From NCBI RefSeq assembly GCF_900090235.1, contig NZ_LT607750.1:5385001-5449000 (forward strand): DNA of 64,000 nucleotides. The letters run 5' to 3'. The stretch comes from Micromonospora echinaurantiaca (GTDB lineage Bacteria; Actinomycetota; Actinomycetes; Mycobacteriales; Micromonosporaceae). Made by a program: the position numbers and the translations under genes. The notes beneath the pieces were generated by a model, which saw nothing but the letters and a program-made list of their open reading frames with translations, was not told the origin of the DNA and did not search any database. Positions 7,029 through 15,417 of this stretch are shown here, piece after piece. Within the stretch, counting starts at the first letter, position 1, and every line of letters begins with the position of its first letter.

Positions 7029-8200
7029 GAGGACGCCCCGACCGGTTCGTCCAGCACCGGCGTGGTCCGGTCGTCGGCGCCGGGCTCGCGGGGCAGCACG
7101 AAGGCGTGCCGCGGATCCCAGTGCGCCACCGCCTCGGTGCCGACCGGCAGCTGCGCGGTCGCGCCGCTGTTCGCCACGAAGACCGACAGCTCGCTGCCCC
7201 AGCCGGTGCGCAGCAGGTACTGGGTGCTGACCCCGACGTAGGAGGCGTCGCTGACCACCCCGGTGACGTGCTGGTGCCCGGCGGGGACCTGGTCGGCGGA
7301 GCCGACCAGGTGCAGCTTCTCCGGGCGTACGCCCAGGTAGACCGGGCCCCGGTCGACCCGGGCGCGCTCCGCGGGCACGGCGAAGCGGGAGCCGTGCGCG
7401 GAGACCGGCACCTCGCCCCCGGCGGCGCCGGCGGCCTCGCCGGCGAGCAGGTTGGACTGGCCGAGGAAGTTCGCCACGAACGCGGTGGCCGGGAACTCGT
7501 AGAGCTCGGCCGGGGCGCCCAGCTGCTCGATCTTCCCGGCGTTCATCACCGCGACCGTGTCGGCCATCGTCATGGCCTCCTCCTGGTCGTGGGTGACGTG
7601 CACGAAGGTGATCCCGACCTCGGTCTGGATCCGCTTCAGCTCGATCTGCATCTGCCGGCGCAGCTTGAGGTCGAGCGCGCCGAGCGGCTCGTCGAGCAGC
7701 AGCACCTGCGGGTGGTTGATCAGCGCCCGGGCCAGCGCGACCCGCTGCTGCTGGCCGCCGGAGAGCTGGGCCGGCCGGCGCCGGCCGTACCCGTCGAGCT
7801 GCACCAGGGCCAGCATCCGCTCGACCTGGTCGTCGACCTTGCGGATGCCGCGCCGGCGCAGCCCGAACGCCACGTTCTCGAAGATGTCCAGGTGCGGGAA
7901 GAGGGCGTAGCTCTGGAAGACGGTGTTCACCGGCCGCTTGTACGGCCGCAGCCGGGCGATGTCCCGGTCGCCGAGCAGCACCTGCCCGCTGGTCGGTTCC
8001 TCCAGCCCGGCGATCATCCGCAGCGTGGTGGTCTTGCCGCAGCCGGACGCCCCGAGCAGGGCGAAGAACGAGCCCTGCGGGATGGTCAGGCTGAGGTCGT
8101 CGACAGCTGTGAAGATGCCGAACAGCTTGGTGAGGTTGGCCAGCCGCAGGTCGCCGGCCGGTGTCTCGCGCCCCACAGATGCCACGCCCACTCCCGTCAC
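7025..8200 (-). CDS. potA: Polyamine ABC transporter ATP-binding protein, PotA-like
   Basis: A 391-residue ATPase of the MalK/PotA type. Walker A GASGCGKTT is at 50-58, the Q-loop glutamine near 96, LSGGQ at 146-150 and Walker B LLLDEP at 167-172, with the switch histidine in HVTHD. The C-terminal ~120 residues form the TOBE/OB regulatory domain typical of PotA. It powers import through PotB/PotC of substrate delivered by PotD. I chose GTG at 8198-8200, which overlaps the potD stop in a GTGA junction; the homologous region begins about residue 17. Confidence 0.93.
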   Translation of the reverse strand: MTGVGVASVGRETPAGDLRLANLTKLFGIFTAVDDLSLTIPQGSFFALLGASGCGKTTTLRMIAGLEEPTSGQVLLGDRDIARLRPYKRPVNTVFQSYALFPHLDIFENVAFGLRRRGIRKVDDQVERMLALVQLDGYGRRRPAQLSGGQQQRVALARALINHPQVLLLDEPLGALDLKLRRQMQIELKRIQTEVGITFVHVTHDQEEAMTMADTVAVMNAGKIEQLGAPAELYEFPATAFVANFLGQSNLLAGEAAGAAGGEVPVSAHGSRFAVPAERARVDRGPVYLGVRPEKLHLVGSADQVPAGHQHVTGVVSDASYVGVSTQYLLRTGWGSELSVFVANSGATAQLPVGTEAVAHWDPRHAFVLPREPGADDRTTPVLDEPVGASS

Positions 8201-9381
8201 GCCCCGATGACCTGCTGGAACTTGCCTTCGTACTCGCGTTCCTGCTTCTCGTCCAGAGCCATGAAGACCTTGGACTTCGCGAGCATCGCGTCGTCGGGGA
8301 AGATCAGCGGGTTGGCCGCCAGCTCCGGGTCGATCTTCTCCATCTCCGCCTGTGCCCCCTGGACCGGGCAGATGTAGTTCACGTACGCGGCGAGCTGGGC
8401 GGCCACCGCCGGGTCGTAGTAGTAGTTGATCAGCTGCTCGGCGTTGGCCTTGTGGGTGGCCTTGTTCGGCACCAGCATGTTGTCCGACCAGAGCATCACG
8501 CCGGACTCGGGCACCACGAACTTGACCTTCTCGTCCTCGAAGCCGAGCTGGATGACGTCGCCGGACCAGCCGATGCACGCGGCGATGTCGCCCTTGGCCA
8601 GGTCGGGGGCGTAGTCGTTGCCGGTGAACTTGCGGATCTGCCCGGAGTCGACGGCCTTCTTGAGCTTGTTCAGGGCGTCGTCGAACTGGGCGGGGGTGAA
8701 GTTCGACGGGTCGTGCCCGTTCGACTGGAGCAGCAGGCCCATGGTGTCGCGCATCTCGGACAGGGCGGTCACCTTGCCCTTGAGGTCGGGACGGGTGAGC
8801 AGCTCGTCGACGGTACGGATCTCCGTGGTCACCTTGCCGTTGTAGGCGAGGCCGGCCAGGCCGGACTGCCACGGGATGGCGAGCTGGTTGTCCTTGTCGA
8901 AGGAGCGGCCACGCAGCGAGGGCAGCAGGTTCGCCTCGACGTTGGGCAGCTTCGACCTGTCCAGTTTCTGGATCCAGCCGAGCCGGATCATCCGGGCGGC
9001 CATCCAGTCGGTGAGCACCATGATGTCCCGCTCGGTCGCCTGACAGGCGGCGAGCTGGTTCTGCACCTTGCCGAAGAACTCGTTGTTGTCGTTGACGTCC
9101 TCGGTGTAGGTGACCGCGATGCCGGACTTGGCGATGAACGCGTCGAGGGTGGGCCGCTTCGACTCGTCCTTCTCATCCACGTCCATGTACTGCGGCCAGT
9201 TGGAGAAGGCGAGCTTCTTCTCGGTGCCGGAGAGGTCCTCGCTGACGCAGCCCGCCTCGGTCTGCTGGGCGCCCTTGGTGCCGCAGCCGGTCAGGGCGCC
9301 GCCGGCGGCGAGCAGCGCCGCCGAACCGAGGGTGCCGGTGAGCAGTCCACGCCGGGTGAGGGGCCGAAGGGGAGTTCGCAT
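8197..9381 (-). CDS. potD: Polyamine-binding lipoprotein, PotD-like
   Basis: The 394-residue product starts with twin arginines at 10-11, a hydrophobic stretch and the lipobox LTGC with Cys33, so it is probably a Tat-exported lipoprotein. The mature part fits PotD/PotF: FSNWPQYMD near the N-terminus, PWQSGLAGLAYN, and a closing segment ending FQQVIGA. PotD-type proteins capture putrescine, spermidine or related cations outside the membrane. First gene of the seven-gene operon, with AGGAG seven bases before the ATG. The 205-base gap to the divergent Lrp gene should hold its promoter. Confidence 0.92.
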   Translation of the reverse strand: MRTPLRPLTRRGLLTGTLGSAALLAAGGALTGCGTKGAQQTEAGCVSEDLSGTEKKLAFSNWPQYMDVDEKDESKRPTLDAFIAKSGIAVTYTEDVNDNNEFFGKVQNQLAACQATERDIMVLTDWMAARMIRLGWIQKLDRSKLPNVEANLLPSLRGRSFDKDNQLAIPWQSGLAGLAYNGKVTTEIRTVDELLTRPDLKGKVTALSEMRDTMGLLLQSNGHDPSNFTPAQFDDALNKLKKAVDSGQIRKFTGNDYAPDLAKGDIAACIGWSGDVIQLGFEDEKVKFVVPESGVMLWSDNMLVPNKATHKANAEQLINYYYDPAVAAQLAAYVNYICPVQGAQAEMEKIDPELAANPLIFPDDAMLAKSKVFMALDEKQEREYEGKFQQVIGA

Positions 9382-9481
9382 GTGACGACTCCTAAATGGT
9401 CATCGTCGGCGGCGGGACGGGGGTGGCGCGCCGGCGGGAGGGTCAAGTGCGGTGGACGACTGATCCTGACATGAGGTGACC

Positions 9482-9495
9482 TCCCTTACAAGGGA
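9482..9495. promoter_or_regulatory. Candidate operator palindrome between potD and the Lrp/AsnC gene
   Basis: TCCCTTACAAGGGA is a perfect 6+6 inverted repeat with a 2-base centre. It is preceded at once by GAGGTGACCTC (9471-9482 region), itself nearly palindromic. The pair lies near the middle of the 205-base divergent interval, in one of its least G+C-rich parts. Lrp/AsnC regulators usually bind their own divergent promoter regions, so this is the best visible candidate site. Binding is inferred only. Confidence 0.45.
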
Positions 9496-9586
9496 TTCCG
9501 TTGCGGGATTAGCTCTCCACGACGAAATACGCCACACTGCGCGAGGGCATTAGGCTCAGCCCGGGAACGGACATGGGGAGCGGTCG

Positions 9587-10099
9587 ATGACGAACCGGCA
9601 GCAGGACAACGGCAACGGCGGGCGGCGGGTAGCCGTGCGTGAAGGCGCCAGTCACGCTCTGCTCGACGACGTGGCGAAACAGATCATCGAGCAGCTCCAG
9701 GAGGACGGCCGCCGCCCGTACGCGACCATCGGCAAGGCGGTCGGGCTCTCCGAGGCCGCGGTGCGGCAGCGGGTGCAGCGGCTGCTCGACGCCGGGGTGA
9801 TGCAGATCGTCGCCGTGACCGATCCGCTCCAGCTCGGCTTCCCCCGCCAGGCCATGATCGGGCTGCGTACCGACGGCGACCTGGAGGCGGTCGCCGACCG
9901 GCTCGCCGAACTGGAGGAGGTGGACTACGTGGTGATCACGGCCGGCTCGTTCGACCTGCTCACCGAGGTGGTCTGCCGCAACGACGACCACCTGCTGGCG
10001 ATCCTGCAACGGCTGCGCGCGGTCGAGGGCGTGCTCTCCACCGAGGCGTTCGTCTACCTGAAGCTGCGCAAGCAGACCTACACCTGGGGCACCGCCTGA
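9587..10099 (+). CDS. Lrp/AsnC family transcriptional regulator
   Basis: A 170-residue regulator. Residues about 26-80 form the AsnC-type helix-turn-helix (DVAKQIIEQLQEDGRRPYAT followed by IGKAVGLSEAAVRQRVQRLL). The rest is the RAM ligand-sensing domain ending in VEGVLSTEAFVYLKL. Such proteins sense amino acids or related amines and control adjacent transport or catabolic genes. Its divergent position next to potD makes it the likely controller of the polyamine operon and perhaps of the aminotransferase unit at 11967. A GGGGAG sequence precedes the ATG. The first ~20 residues are a polar extension outside the family core. Confidence 0.9.
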   Translation: MTNRQQDNGNGGRRVAVREGASHALLDDVAKQIIEQLQEDGRRPYATIGKAVGLSEAAVRQRVQRLLDAGVMQIVAVTDPLQLGFPRQAMIGLRTDGDLEAVADRLAELEEVDYVVITAGSFDLLTEVVCRNDDHLLAILQRLRAVEGVLSTEAFVYLKLRKQTYTWGTA

Positions 10100-10300
10100 T
10101 CAGTCGGCGCCCTCGGGCCCCCCGACCATCCCGATGAACGCCCGCCAGGCGCCCGGGGTGAAGCTGAGCGTGCCGCCGTCGCGGTCCTTGCTGTCGCGGA
10201 CCAGCACCCGGCCCGGCAGATTGTCAGCCACCTCGACGCAGTTGCCGCCGTTGTTGCTGCTGCGGGTGGCGGTACGCCAACGGGCGTCGGTCAGGTCCAT
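10100..10300 (-). CDS. DUF397 domain protein
   Basis: This 66-residue protein is a typical DUF397: W-R-T-A-T-R-S-S near the N-terminus, GGNCVEVA, VLVRDSKD, and LSFTPGAWRAFIG at the end. In Streptomyces, DUF397 proteins pair with adjacent XRE regulators and modulate development or antibiotic production. Here it overlaps the XRE gene by ten bases and its stop abuts the convergent Lrp gene with no spacing. It is probably a partner or antagonist of the XRE protein. Confidence 0.9.
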   Translation of the reverse strand: MDLTDARWRTATRSSNNGGNCVEVADNLPGRVLVRDSKDRDGGTLSFTPGAWRAFIGMVGGPEGAD

Positions 10301-11061
10301 GTCTGCGCCACTTCCCGGATCAGTGCGATCGACCGGCGGCGGGGTAGCGCCTCACCGGTGACGCTCTCCCACCTCCGGCTCAGGCTAGCAATGTCGCGGC
10401 TGTCGGTCACCATCTGACCACGGAGCTGATTGTCCAGATAGGCCACCTCAGCGCCGTCGGGCAGGCGAGCCAACACGAACGGCCCAGCCAGCCCCGTATG
10501 CCACGGCCCGTCGGCCGGAATCACCCGGATCTGCACCTGCTCCCGCTGCGCCATCGCGGCCAGATGGCTCAACTGCTCAGCCATCACCGCCCGGTCGCCG
10601 ACCAACCGGCGCAGTACCACCTCGTCGATCACGACGACGAGCTGCGGAGGTTCCTCGCGGCAGAGAATCTCCTGCCGCTCCAGCCGGCCTGCCACGATCT
10701 GGTCCACCTCGGGCGCCGGCAGCAGGCCACCGGTCCTGAGCACCGCACGGGCGTACCGCTCCGTCTGCAACAGTCCCGGCACCAGCAGCGGCTCGTATGA
10801 CCGGATTGACGTGGCGTCCTGCTCCAGCTCTGCCCACGGTCGGAACCAGGGCAGGTCGCGCCGGCGGTACGGTTCCGGCCACAGCTCGGCGGCGTCGCGG
10901 CCGAGCACCTCGGCGACCGCGATCCGGGTGCGCGGATGCGGGATGCGTCCTGACGTGAGCCACCGGCCGGCCGTCTTCGGGTCGACGCTGACCTTCGCCG
11001 CCAGCGACTCGACGGTCTCGCCCTTCTCCGCCATCGCCACCCGCAGCACCTCGTTCGCCAT
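10291..11061 (-). CDS. XRE-family regulator with DUF5753 C-terminal domain
   Basis: 256 residues. The N-terminal helix-turn-helix spans about residues 5-60 (ESLAAKVSVDPKTAGRWLTS), followed by the DUF5753 region with IRSYEPLLVPGLLQTERYAR and WHTGLAGPFVLARLPDG. It belongs to the large actinobacterial group found next to DUF397 genes. The ATG at 11059-11061 has GGAGG about nine bases upstream; a GTG five codons earlier is possible but sits on top of that sequence. Target genes are unknown. The pair separates the Lrp gene from the second amine catabolism unit. Confidence 0.88.
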   Translation of the reverse strand: MANEVLRVAMAEKGETVESLAAKVSVDPKTAGRWLTSGRIPHPRTRIAVAEVLGRDAAELWPEPYRRRDLPWFRPWAELEQDATSIRSYEPLLVPGLLQTERYARAVLRTGGLLPAPEVDQIVAGRLERQEILCREEPPQLVVVIDEVVLRRLVGDRAVMAEQLSHLAAMAQREQVQIRVIPADGPWHTGLAGPFVLARLPDGAEVAYLDNQLRGQMVTDSRDIASLSRRWESVTGEALPRRRSIALIREVAQTWT

Positions 11062-11230
11062 CGGATCCACCCTCCACCCGGGACTCACGCTCCGGCGCAC
11101 GATAGCGACGCTACGTGTCGATGTCCCGAGCGCGCCGGCGTGTTGGGGCGGGACCTGTTTCGCGCATCTGCGATGGCCCGGCCAGTGTCCGGAGAAGGCC
11201 CCGGAACTGTCCCGGCCATCCCGTCGACGC

Positions 11231-11686
11231 GCCCTTTGGAGCTGATGTCGCAACCGACTCACCCGAAGCGACCCCGCAGCGCGACGCCACAGCCCACCCG
11301 ACCCGGAACGCCCCACACCGGGACCCCGCAGCCCACCCGACCCGGAACGCCCCACACCGGGACCCCGCAGCCCACCCGACCCGGAACGCCCCACACCGGG
11401 ACCCCGCAGCCCACCCGGCCCCGAGCGACCCGCACCGCGACGCCACAGCCCACCCGGCCCTGAGCGACCCGCACCGCGACGCCGCAACCCACCCGGCCCC
11501 GAGCGACCCCGCAGCGCGACGCCGCAACCCACCCGGTCCGCAGCGCGATGCCGCAGCCCACCCGGTCCGCAGCGCGATGCCGCAGCCCACCCGGTCCGCA
11601 GCGCCCCCACAGCGCGACGTCGTAACCGACTCGCACCGGAGCGACCCTGCGGGCGTGATGTCGCAAACGGTTCAGCTCCAAAGGGC
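11231..11686. repeat. Degenerate ~39-bp-period tandem array bounded by a perfect 15-bp inverted repeat
   Basis: Between 11231-11245 (GCCCTTTGGAGCTGA) and its exact complement at 11672-11686 lies a run of about ten units. Several 39-base units share the core GCAGCCCACCCG; three near-identical units come first, then variants of 29, 39 and 40 bases. The flanks also share TGATGTCGCAA in direct orientation. Because 39 is a multiple of three, frames stay open through the array and give long spurious translations of a 13-residue motif. I see no credible gene. The array fills most of the 905-base gap between the XRE gene and the aminotransferase. Confidence 0.9.
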
Positions 11687-11966
11687 CCGCCGACCACCTG
11701 GGGGGGGTCGGCGTGGTCGCACAGATGGGGCTCGACAGCGCCCAAAGGTTGGGCCACCACGCCCGCGACCCGCCCCGGACCACCGATTCGGGGCCCCAAC
11801 CCGATCGATGCGGATTCCGTTGTTCACAGTCTTGCCACTCGCTGAATCCGTTGCCGGATCGGCGATAGACCACCGATCCCACTTGCTTTCCGGGCTCGCG
11901 CTGTGGGATAACCGTGGGCAGAGCGGCCGGTGTCCCCTGACCGGCCCGAGACCCGATGGGGCTGAC
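11687..11966 (+). other. Leader region of the aminotransferase gene
   Basis: No gene is visible in these 280 bases. The segment from about 11810 to 11920 is less G+C-rich than its surroundings and is the most plausible promoter region for the aminotransferase unit, but I could not pick a convincing -35/-10 pair. No strong ribosome-binding sequence stands out before the ATG at 11967. Confidence 0.4.
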
Positions 11967-13313
11967 ATGGCCAACGCCACCGACCACCTCTGGATGCACT
12001 TCACCCGGATGGCGAGCTACTCCGCCGGCGAGGTGCCGACCATCGTCCGCGGTGAGGGCGCGTACGTCTGGGACGCCCAGGGCCGCCGCTACCTCGACGG
12101 GCTCGCCGGGCTCTTCGTGGTCAACGCCGGCCACGGCCGCGCGGAGCTGGCCGAGGCCGCCGCCAAGCAGGCCGGCGAGCTGGCCTACTTCCCGCTCTGG
12201 TCGTACGCCCACCCGAAGGCCGTCGAGCTGGCCGAGAAGATCTCGGCCCTCACCCCCGGCGACCTGAACCGGGTCTTCTTCACCACCGGCGGCTCCGAGG
12301 CCGTCGAGGCGGCCTGGAAGCTGGCCCGGGCCTACTTCAAGCGCACCGGCCAGCCGAACAAGTACAAGGTGGTCAGCCGCTACATCGCCTACCACGGCAC
12401 CTCGATGGGCGCGCTGTCGATCACCGGTCTGCCCGGCATCAAGAGCGACTTCGAGCCGCTGGTGCCCGGCGGGATCAAGGTGCCGAACACCAACTTCTAC
12501 CGGGCGCCGGAGCACGGCGACGACCCGGAGGCGTTCGGCCGCTGGGCCGCCGACGAGATCGGCCGCGCCATCGAGCGGGAGGGGCCGGACACGGTGGCGG
12601 CGGTCTTCCTGGAGCCGGTGCAGAACTCCGGCGGCTGCTTCCCACCGCCGCCCGGCTACTTCGAGCGGGTCCGCGAGATCTGCGACGCGTACGACGTGCT
12701 GCTCGTCTCCGACGAGGTGATCTGCTCCTGGGGCCGGCTCGGCGAGTACTTCGGCGCCGTCCGCTACGGCTACCAGCCGGACATCATCACCACCGCCAAG
12801 GGCATCACCTCCGGCTACGCCCCGCTTGGCGCGATGATCGCCAGCGACCGGCTGATGGAGCCGTTCCTCACCGAGACCGGCATGTTCGCCCACGGGGTGA
12901 CCTTCGGCGGGCACCCGGTCTCCTGCGCGGTGGCGCTGGCCAACCTGGAGGTCTTCGCCCGCGAGGACCTCATCGGGCACGTCCGGGCCAACGAGGCGAC
13001 GTTCCGCGCCACCCTGGAGAAGCTGCACGACCTGCCGATCGTCGGCGACGTCCGGGGCGACGGCTACTTCTACGGCATCGAGCTGGTCAAGGACAAGACC
13101 ACCCGGGAGACCTTCGACGAGGCCGAGTCGGAGCGGCTGCTGCGCGGCTTCCTCTCCACCGCGCTCTTCTCCGCCGGGCTCTACTGCCGCGCCGACGACC
13201 GGGGCGACCCGGTGGTGCAGCTCGCCCCGCCGCTGATCGCCGAGCAGCAGCAGTTCGACGAGATCGAGCAGATCCTGCGCGCCGTGCTGACCGAGGCATG
13301 GGCACGCCTCTGA
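11967..13313 (+). CDS. Class III aminotransferase, putrescine/polyamine:pyruvate type
   Basis: A 448-residue PLP enzyme of the omega-aminotransferase class. The cofactor-pocket aspartate lies in SDEVICSWGRLG near 250 and the Schiff-base lysine is K278 in TTAKGITSGYAPLGA; TTGGSEAVEAAWKLAR and VTFGGHPVSCAVALAN are also typical. Closest by eye to SpuC/putrescine-pyruvate and related amine aminotransferases, which convert terminal amines to aldehydes. Together with the PPOX and FAD oxidase genes that overlap it, it forms a second catabolic unit on the other side of the regulators. Start is the ATG at 11967 because the family's N-terminus (DHLWMHFTRM) begins there; the longer open frame comes from the tandem array. 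Confidence 0.9.
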   Translation: MANATDHLWMHFTRMASYSAGEVPTIVRGEGAYVWDAQGRRYLDGLAGLFVVNAGHGRAELAEAAAKQAGELAYFPLWSYAHPKAVELAEKISALTPGDLNRVFFTTGGSEAVEAAWKLARAYFKRTGQPNKYKVVSRYIAYHGTSMGALSITGLPGIKSDFEPLVPGGIKVPNTNFYRAPEHGDDPEAFGRWAADEIGRAIEREGPDTVAAVFLEPVQNSGGCFPPPPGYFERVREICDAYDVLLVSDEVICSWGRLGEYFGAVRYGYQPDIITTAKGITSGYAPLGAMIASDRLMEPFLTETGMFAHGVTFGGHPVSCAVALANLEVFAREDLIGHVRANEATFRATLEKLHDLPIVGDVRGDGYFYGIELVKDKTTRETFDEAESERLLRGFLSTALFSAGLYCRADDRGDPVVQLAPPLIAEQQQFDEIEQILRAVLTEAWARL

Positions 13314-14008
13314 CCGGCGGGTCGGGGCCTTCGCCCGCCGCGGCCGGGTCCCGCTGCGCCGGGGCCCGGTCACCGGCCGACGCCGACGTCGGGCGGACGA
13401 CGCGCACCCGCGTACGCCGGCTGCCCGACCTCGCGGCGCACGACCGGGCGAGCCTGTACGCGGTGCTCGACACCGGCCGGGTCGGCCACCTGGCGATCGT
13501 CGACGGCGACCAGCCGTACGCCCTCCCGGTCGGCTACGCCCGCAACGGCGACCGGGTGCTGGTGCACGGCTCCACCGGCAGCCGGCTGTTCCGGCACCTC
13601 GCCGCCGGCGCGCCGGCCTGCCTGACGGTCACCCTGCTGGACGGGCTGGTGCTGGCCCGCAGCGCCTTCGAGTCCTCGATGAACTACCGCTGCGCGATGG
13701 TGCTCGGCACCCTGGCCAGCCTCGACGGCGACGAGAAGCTGGCCGCGCTGGAGCGGATCTCCGAGCACCTGCTGCCCGGCCGGTGGGCGGTGATCCGGCC
13801 GCCGTCGGCCAAGGAACTGGCGGCCACCCTGGTGCTCGCGCTGCCCTTGGCCGAGTGCTCGGTGAAGATCAGCGCCGGGCCGCCGGACGATCCGCCCGAG
13901 GACCTGTCTCGCGAGGTGTGGGCCGGCGTGATGCCGATCGTGGAGTCGCTCGGCCGCCCGGAACCCGACCCCGCGCTCCGCTTCGACCTGCCGCCCCCGG
14001 AGTGGTGA
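13298..14008 (+). CDS. Pyridoxamine 5'-phosphate oxidase-like flavoprotein
   Basis: 236 residues, with the split-barrel flavin-binding fold from about residue 40 (GRVGHLAIVDGDQPYALPVG, then VLVHGSTGSRLFRHLAAG and ESSMNYRCAMVLG). It is of the Pyridox_ox_2/NimA-like type that binds FMN or F420; its substrate is unknown. It overlaps the aminotransferase end by 16 bases and the next gene by one base, so it is part of the same transcript. The first ~35 residues are Ala/Gly/Pro-rich and outside the fold; a later start is possible but no clear alternative is visible. Confidence 0.82.
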   Translation: MGTPLTGGSGPSPAAAGSRCAGARSPADADVGRTTRTRVRRLPDLAAHDRASLYAVLDTGRVGHLAIVDGDQPYALPVGYARNGDRVLVHGSTGSRLFRHLAAGAPACLTVTLLDGLVLARSAFESSMNYRCAMVLGTLASLDGDEKLAALERISEHLLPGRWAVIRPPSAKELAATLVLALPLAECSVKISAGPPDDPPEDLSREVWAGVMPIVESLGRPEPDPALRFDLPPPEW

Positions 14009-15384
14009 TGTGTTACCCGAAGCTGTCCTACTGGCTCTCCAGCGTGGACGAACCGCTGGTCCCGCGCCCGCCGCTGCCCGGGGACGCCGACGCCGACGTG
14101 GTGATCGTCGGGGCCGGCTACACCGGGCTGTGGACGGCGTACTACCTGGCCGGGGCCGACCCGACGCTGCGGATCACGGTCCTGGAGGCGGAGATCGCCG
14201 GGTACGGCGCCTCCGGGCGCAACGGTGGTTGGTGCTCCGCGCTCTTCCCCACCTCGCTGCCCGCGCTGGCCCGCCGGCACGGCCGGGACGCCGCGCTCGC
14301 CATGCAGCGCACCGTGCAGGCCACAGTGCGCGAGGTCGGCCGGGTGGTCACGGCCGAGAGCATCGACTGCGACTGGGCGTACGGCGGGACGGTGGTGCTC
14401 GCCCGGACGGGCCCGCAGCTCGCCCGCGCCCGGGCGGCCGTCGAGGAGGCCCGGGAGTTCGGACTCGGCCCGGCGGACCTGGCGCTGCTGGACGCCGGCG
14501 AGGCGTCGGCCCGGTGCGCGGCCGACGGCGTGCTCGGCGGCACGTACACGCCGCACTGTGCGGCGGTGCACCCGGCGCGGCTGGTCCGCGGCCTGGCCCG
14601 GGCGGTGGAGCGGCGCGGGGTGACCATCCACGAGCGCACCCCGGTGACGGCGATCTCCCCGGGCGCGGCGGTGACCCCGGCCGGCTCGGTACGGGCGCCG
14701 GTGGTGGTCCGGGCCACCGAGGGTTACACGCCGATGCTGCCCGGGCAGCGGCGCACGGTCGCGCCGGTCTACTCGCTGATGGTGGCCACCGAGCCGCTGC
14801 CGGCCCGGATCTGGGAACGGATCGGGCTGGCCGAACGGGAGACCTTCTCCGACCACCGGCACGTCATCATCTACGGCCAGCGCACCGCCGACGGGCGGCT
14901 CGCCTTCGGCGGGCGGGGCGCCCCGTACCACTTCGGGTCCCGGGTCAGGCCGGGGTACGACCGGGAGCCACGGGTCTTCGCGGCGCTGCGCCGTACGCTC
15001 GGCGAGCTGTTTCCGGTGCTCGGCCCGGACGTGCCGGTGGCGCACACCTGGGGTGGGCCGCTCGGGGTGGCCCGGGACTGGGCGGCCTCGGTCGGTTACG
15101 ACCCGGCCAGCGGGCTCGCCTGGGCCGGCGGGTACGTGGGCGACGGCGTCGGCACCAGCAATCTCGCCGGCCGTACGCTGGCCGACCTGATCCGGGGCGA
15201 GTGCACCGACCTGACCGCCCTCCCCTGGGTCAACCACCGCTCCCCCCGCTGGGAGCCGGAGCCCCTGCGCTGGCTGGCCGTCAACGCCGGCCTCCGCCTG
15301 ATGTCCTCCGCCGACGCCGCCGAACTCCGCAAGGACCGCCCTTCCCGCCGCGCCGCCACCTTCTCCCACCTCCTCGGCCACTAA
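14008..15384 (+). CDS. FAD-dependent amine oxidase (DAO/PuuB-like), second copy
   Basis: 458 residues with a dinucleotide-binding GAGYTG at 35-40 and SGRNGGWC at 69-76, then TPHCAAVHPARLVRGLARA and a C-terminal GGYVGDGVGTSNLAGRTLADL. It is paralogous to the 3729-5150 product but clearly divergent, notably SGRNGGW-C in place of SGRNGGF-C. Likely oxidises an amine or N-methylated amino compound. The ATG at 14008 overlaps the upstream stop (TGATG); a GTG one codon earlier is also possible. Last gene of the aminotransferase unit; repeat B at 15418 follows and may terminate it. Confidence 0.87.
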   Translation: MCYPKLSYWLSSVDEPLVPRPPLPGDADADVVIVGAGYTGLWTAYYLAGADPTLRITVLEAEIAGYGASGRNGGWCSALFPTSLPALARRHGRDAALAMQRTVQATVREVGRVVTAESIDCDWAYGGTVVLARTGPQLARARAAVEEAREFGLGPADLALLDAGEASARCAADGVLGGTYTPHCAAVHPARLVRGLARAVERRGVTIHERTPVTAISPGAAVTPAGSVRAPVVVRATEGYTPMLPGQRRTVAPVYSLMVATEPLPARIWERIGLAERETFSDHRHVIIYGQRTADGRLAFGGRGAPYHFGSRVRPGYDREPRVFAALRRTLGELFPVLGPDVPVAHTWGGPLGVARDWAASVGYDPASGLAWAGGYVGDGVGTSNLAGRTLADLIRGECTDLTALPWVNHRSPRWEPEPLRWLAVNAGLRLMSSADAAELRKDRPSRRAATFSHLLGH

Positions 15385-15417
15385 CCCACTCCCACCAGCC
15401 TCAACCCGACTCCACCC

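Noticed and set aside
11231-11686. CRISPR array
   Set aside because: Units are head-to-tail degenerate copies without unique spacers, and no cas genes are nearby.
11115-13313. Long fused frame joining the tandem array to the aminotransferase
   Set aside because: The first ~280 codons translate the 39-base units and intergenic sequence. The aminotransferase family begins at the ATG at 11967.
11259-13373. Antisense frame over the array and aminotransferase
   Set aside because: Open only because the array unit is a multiple of three and the opposite strand is GC-biased; no family resemblance.
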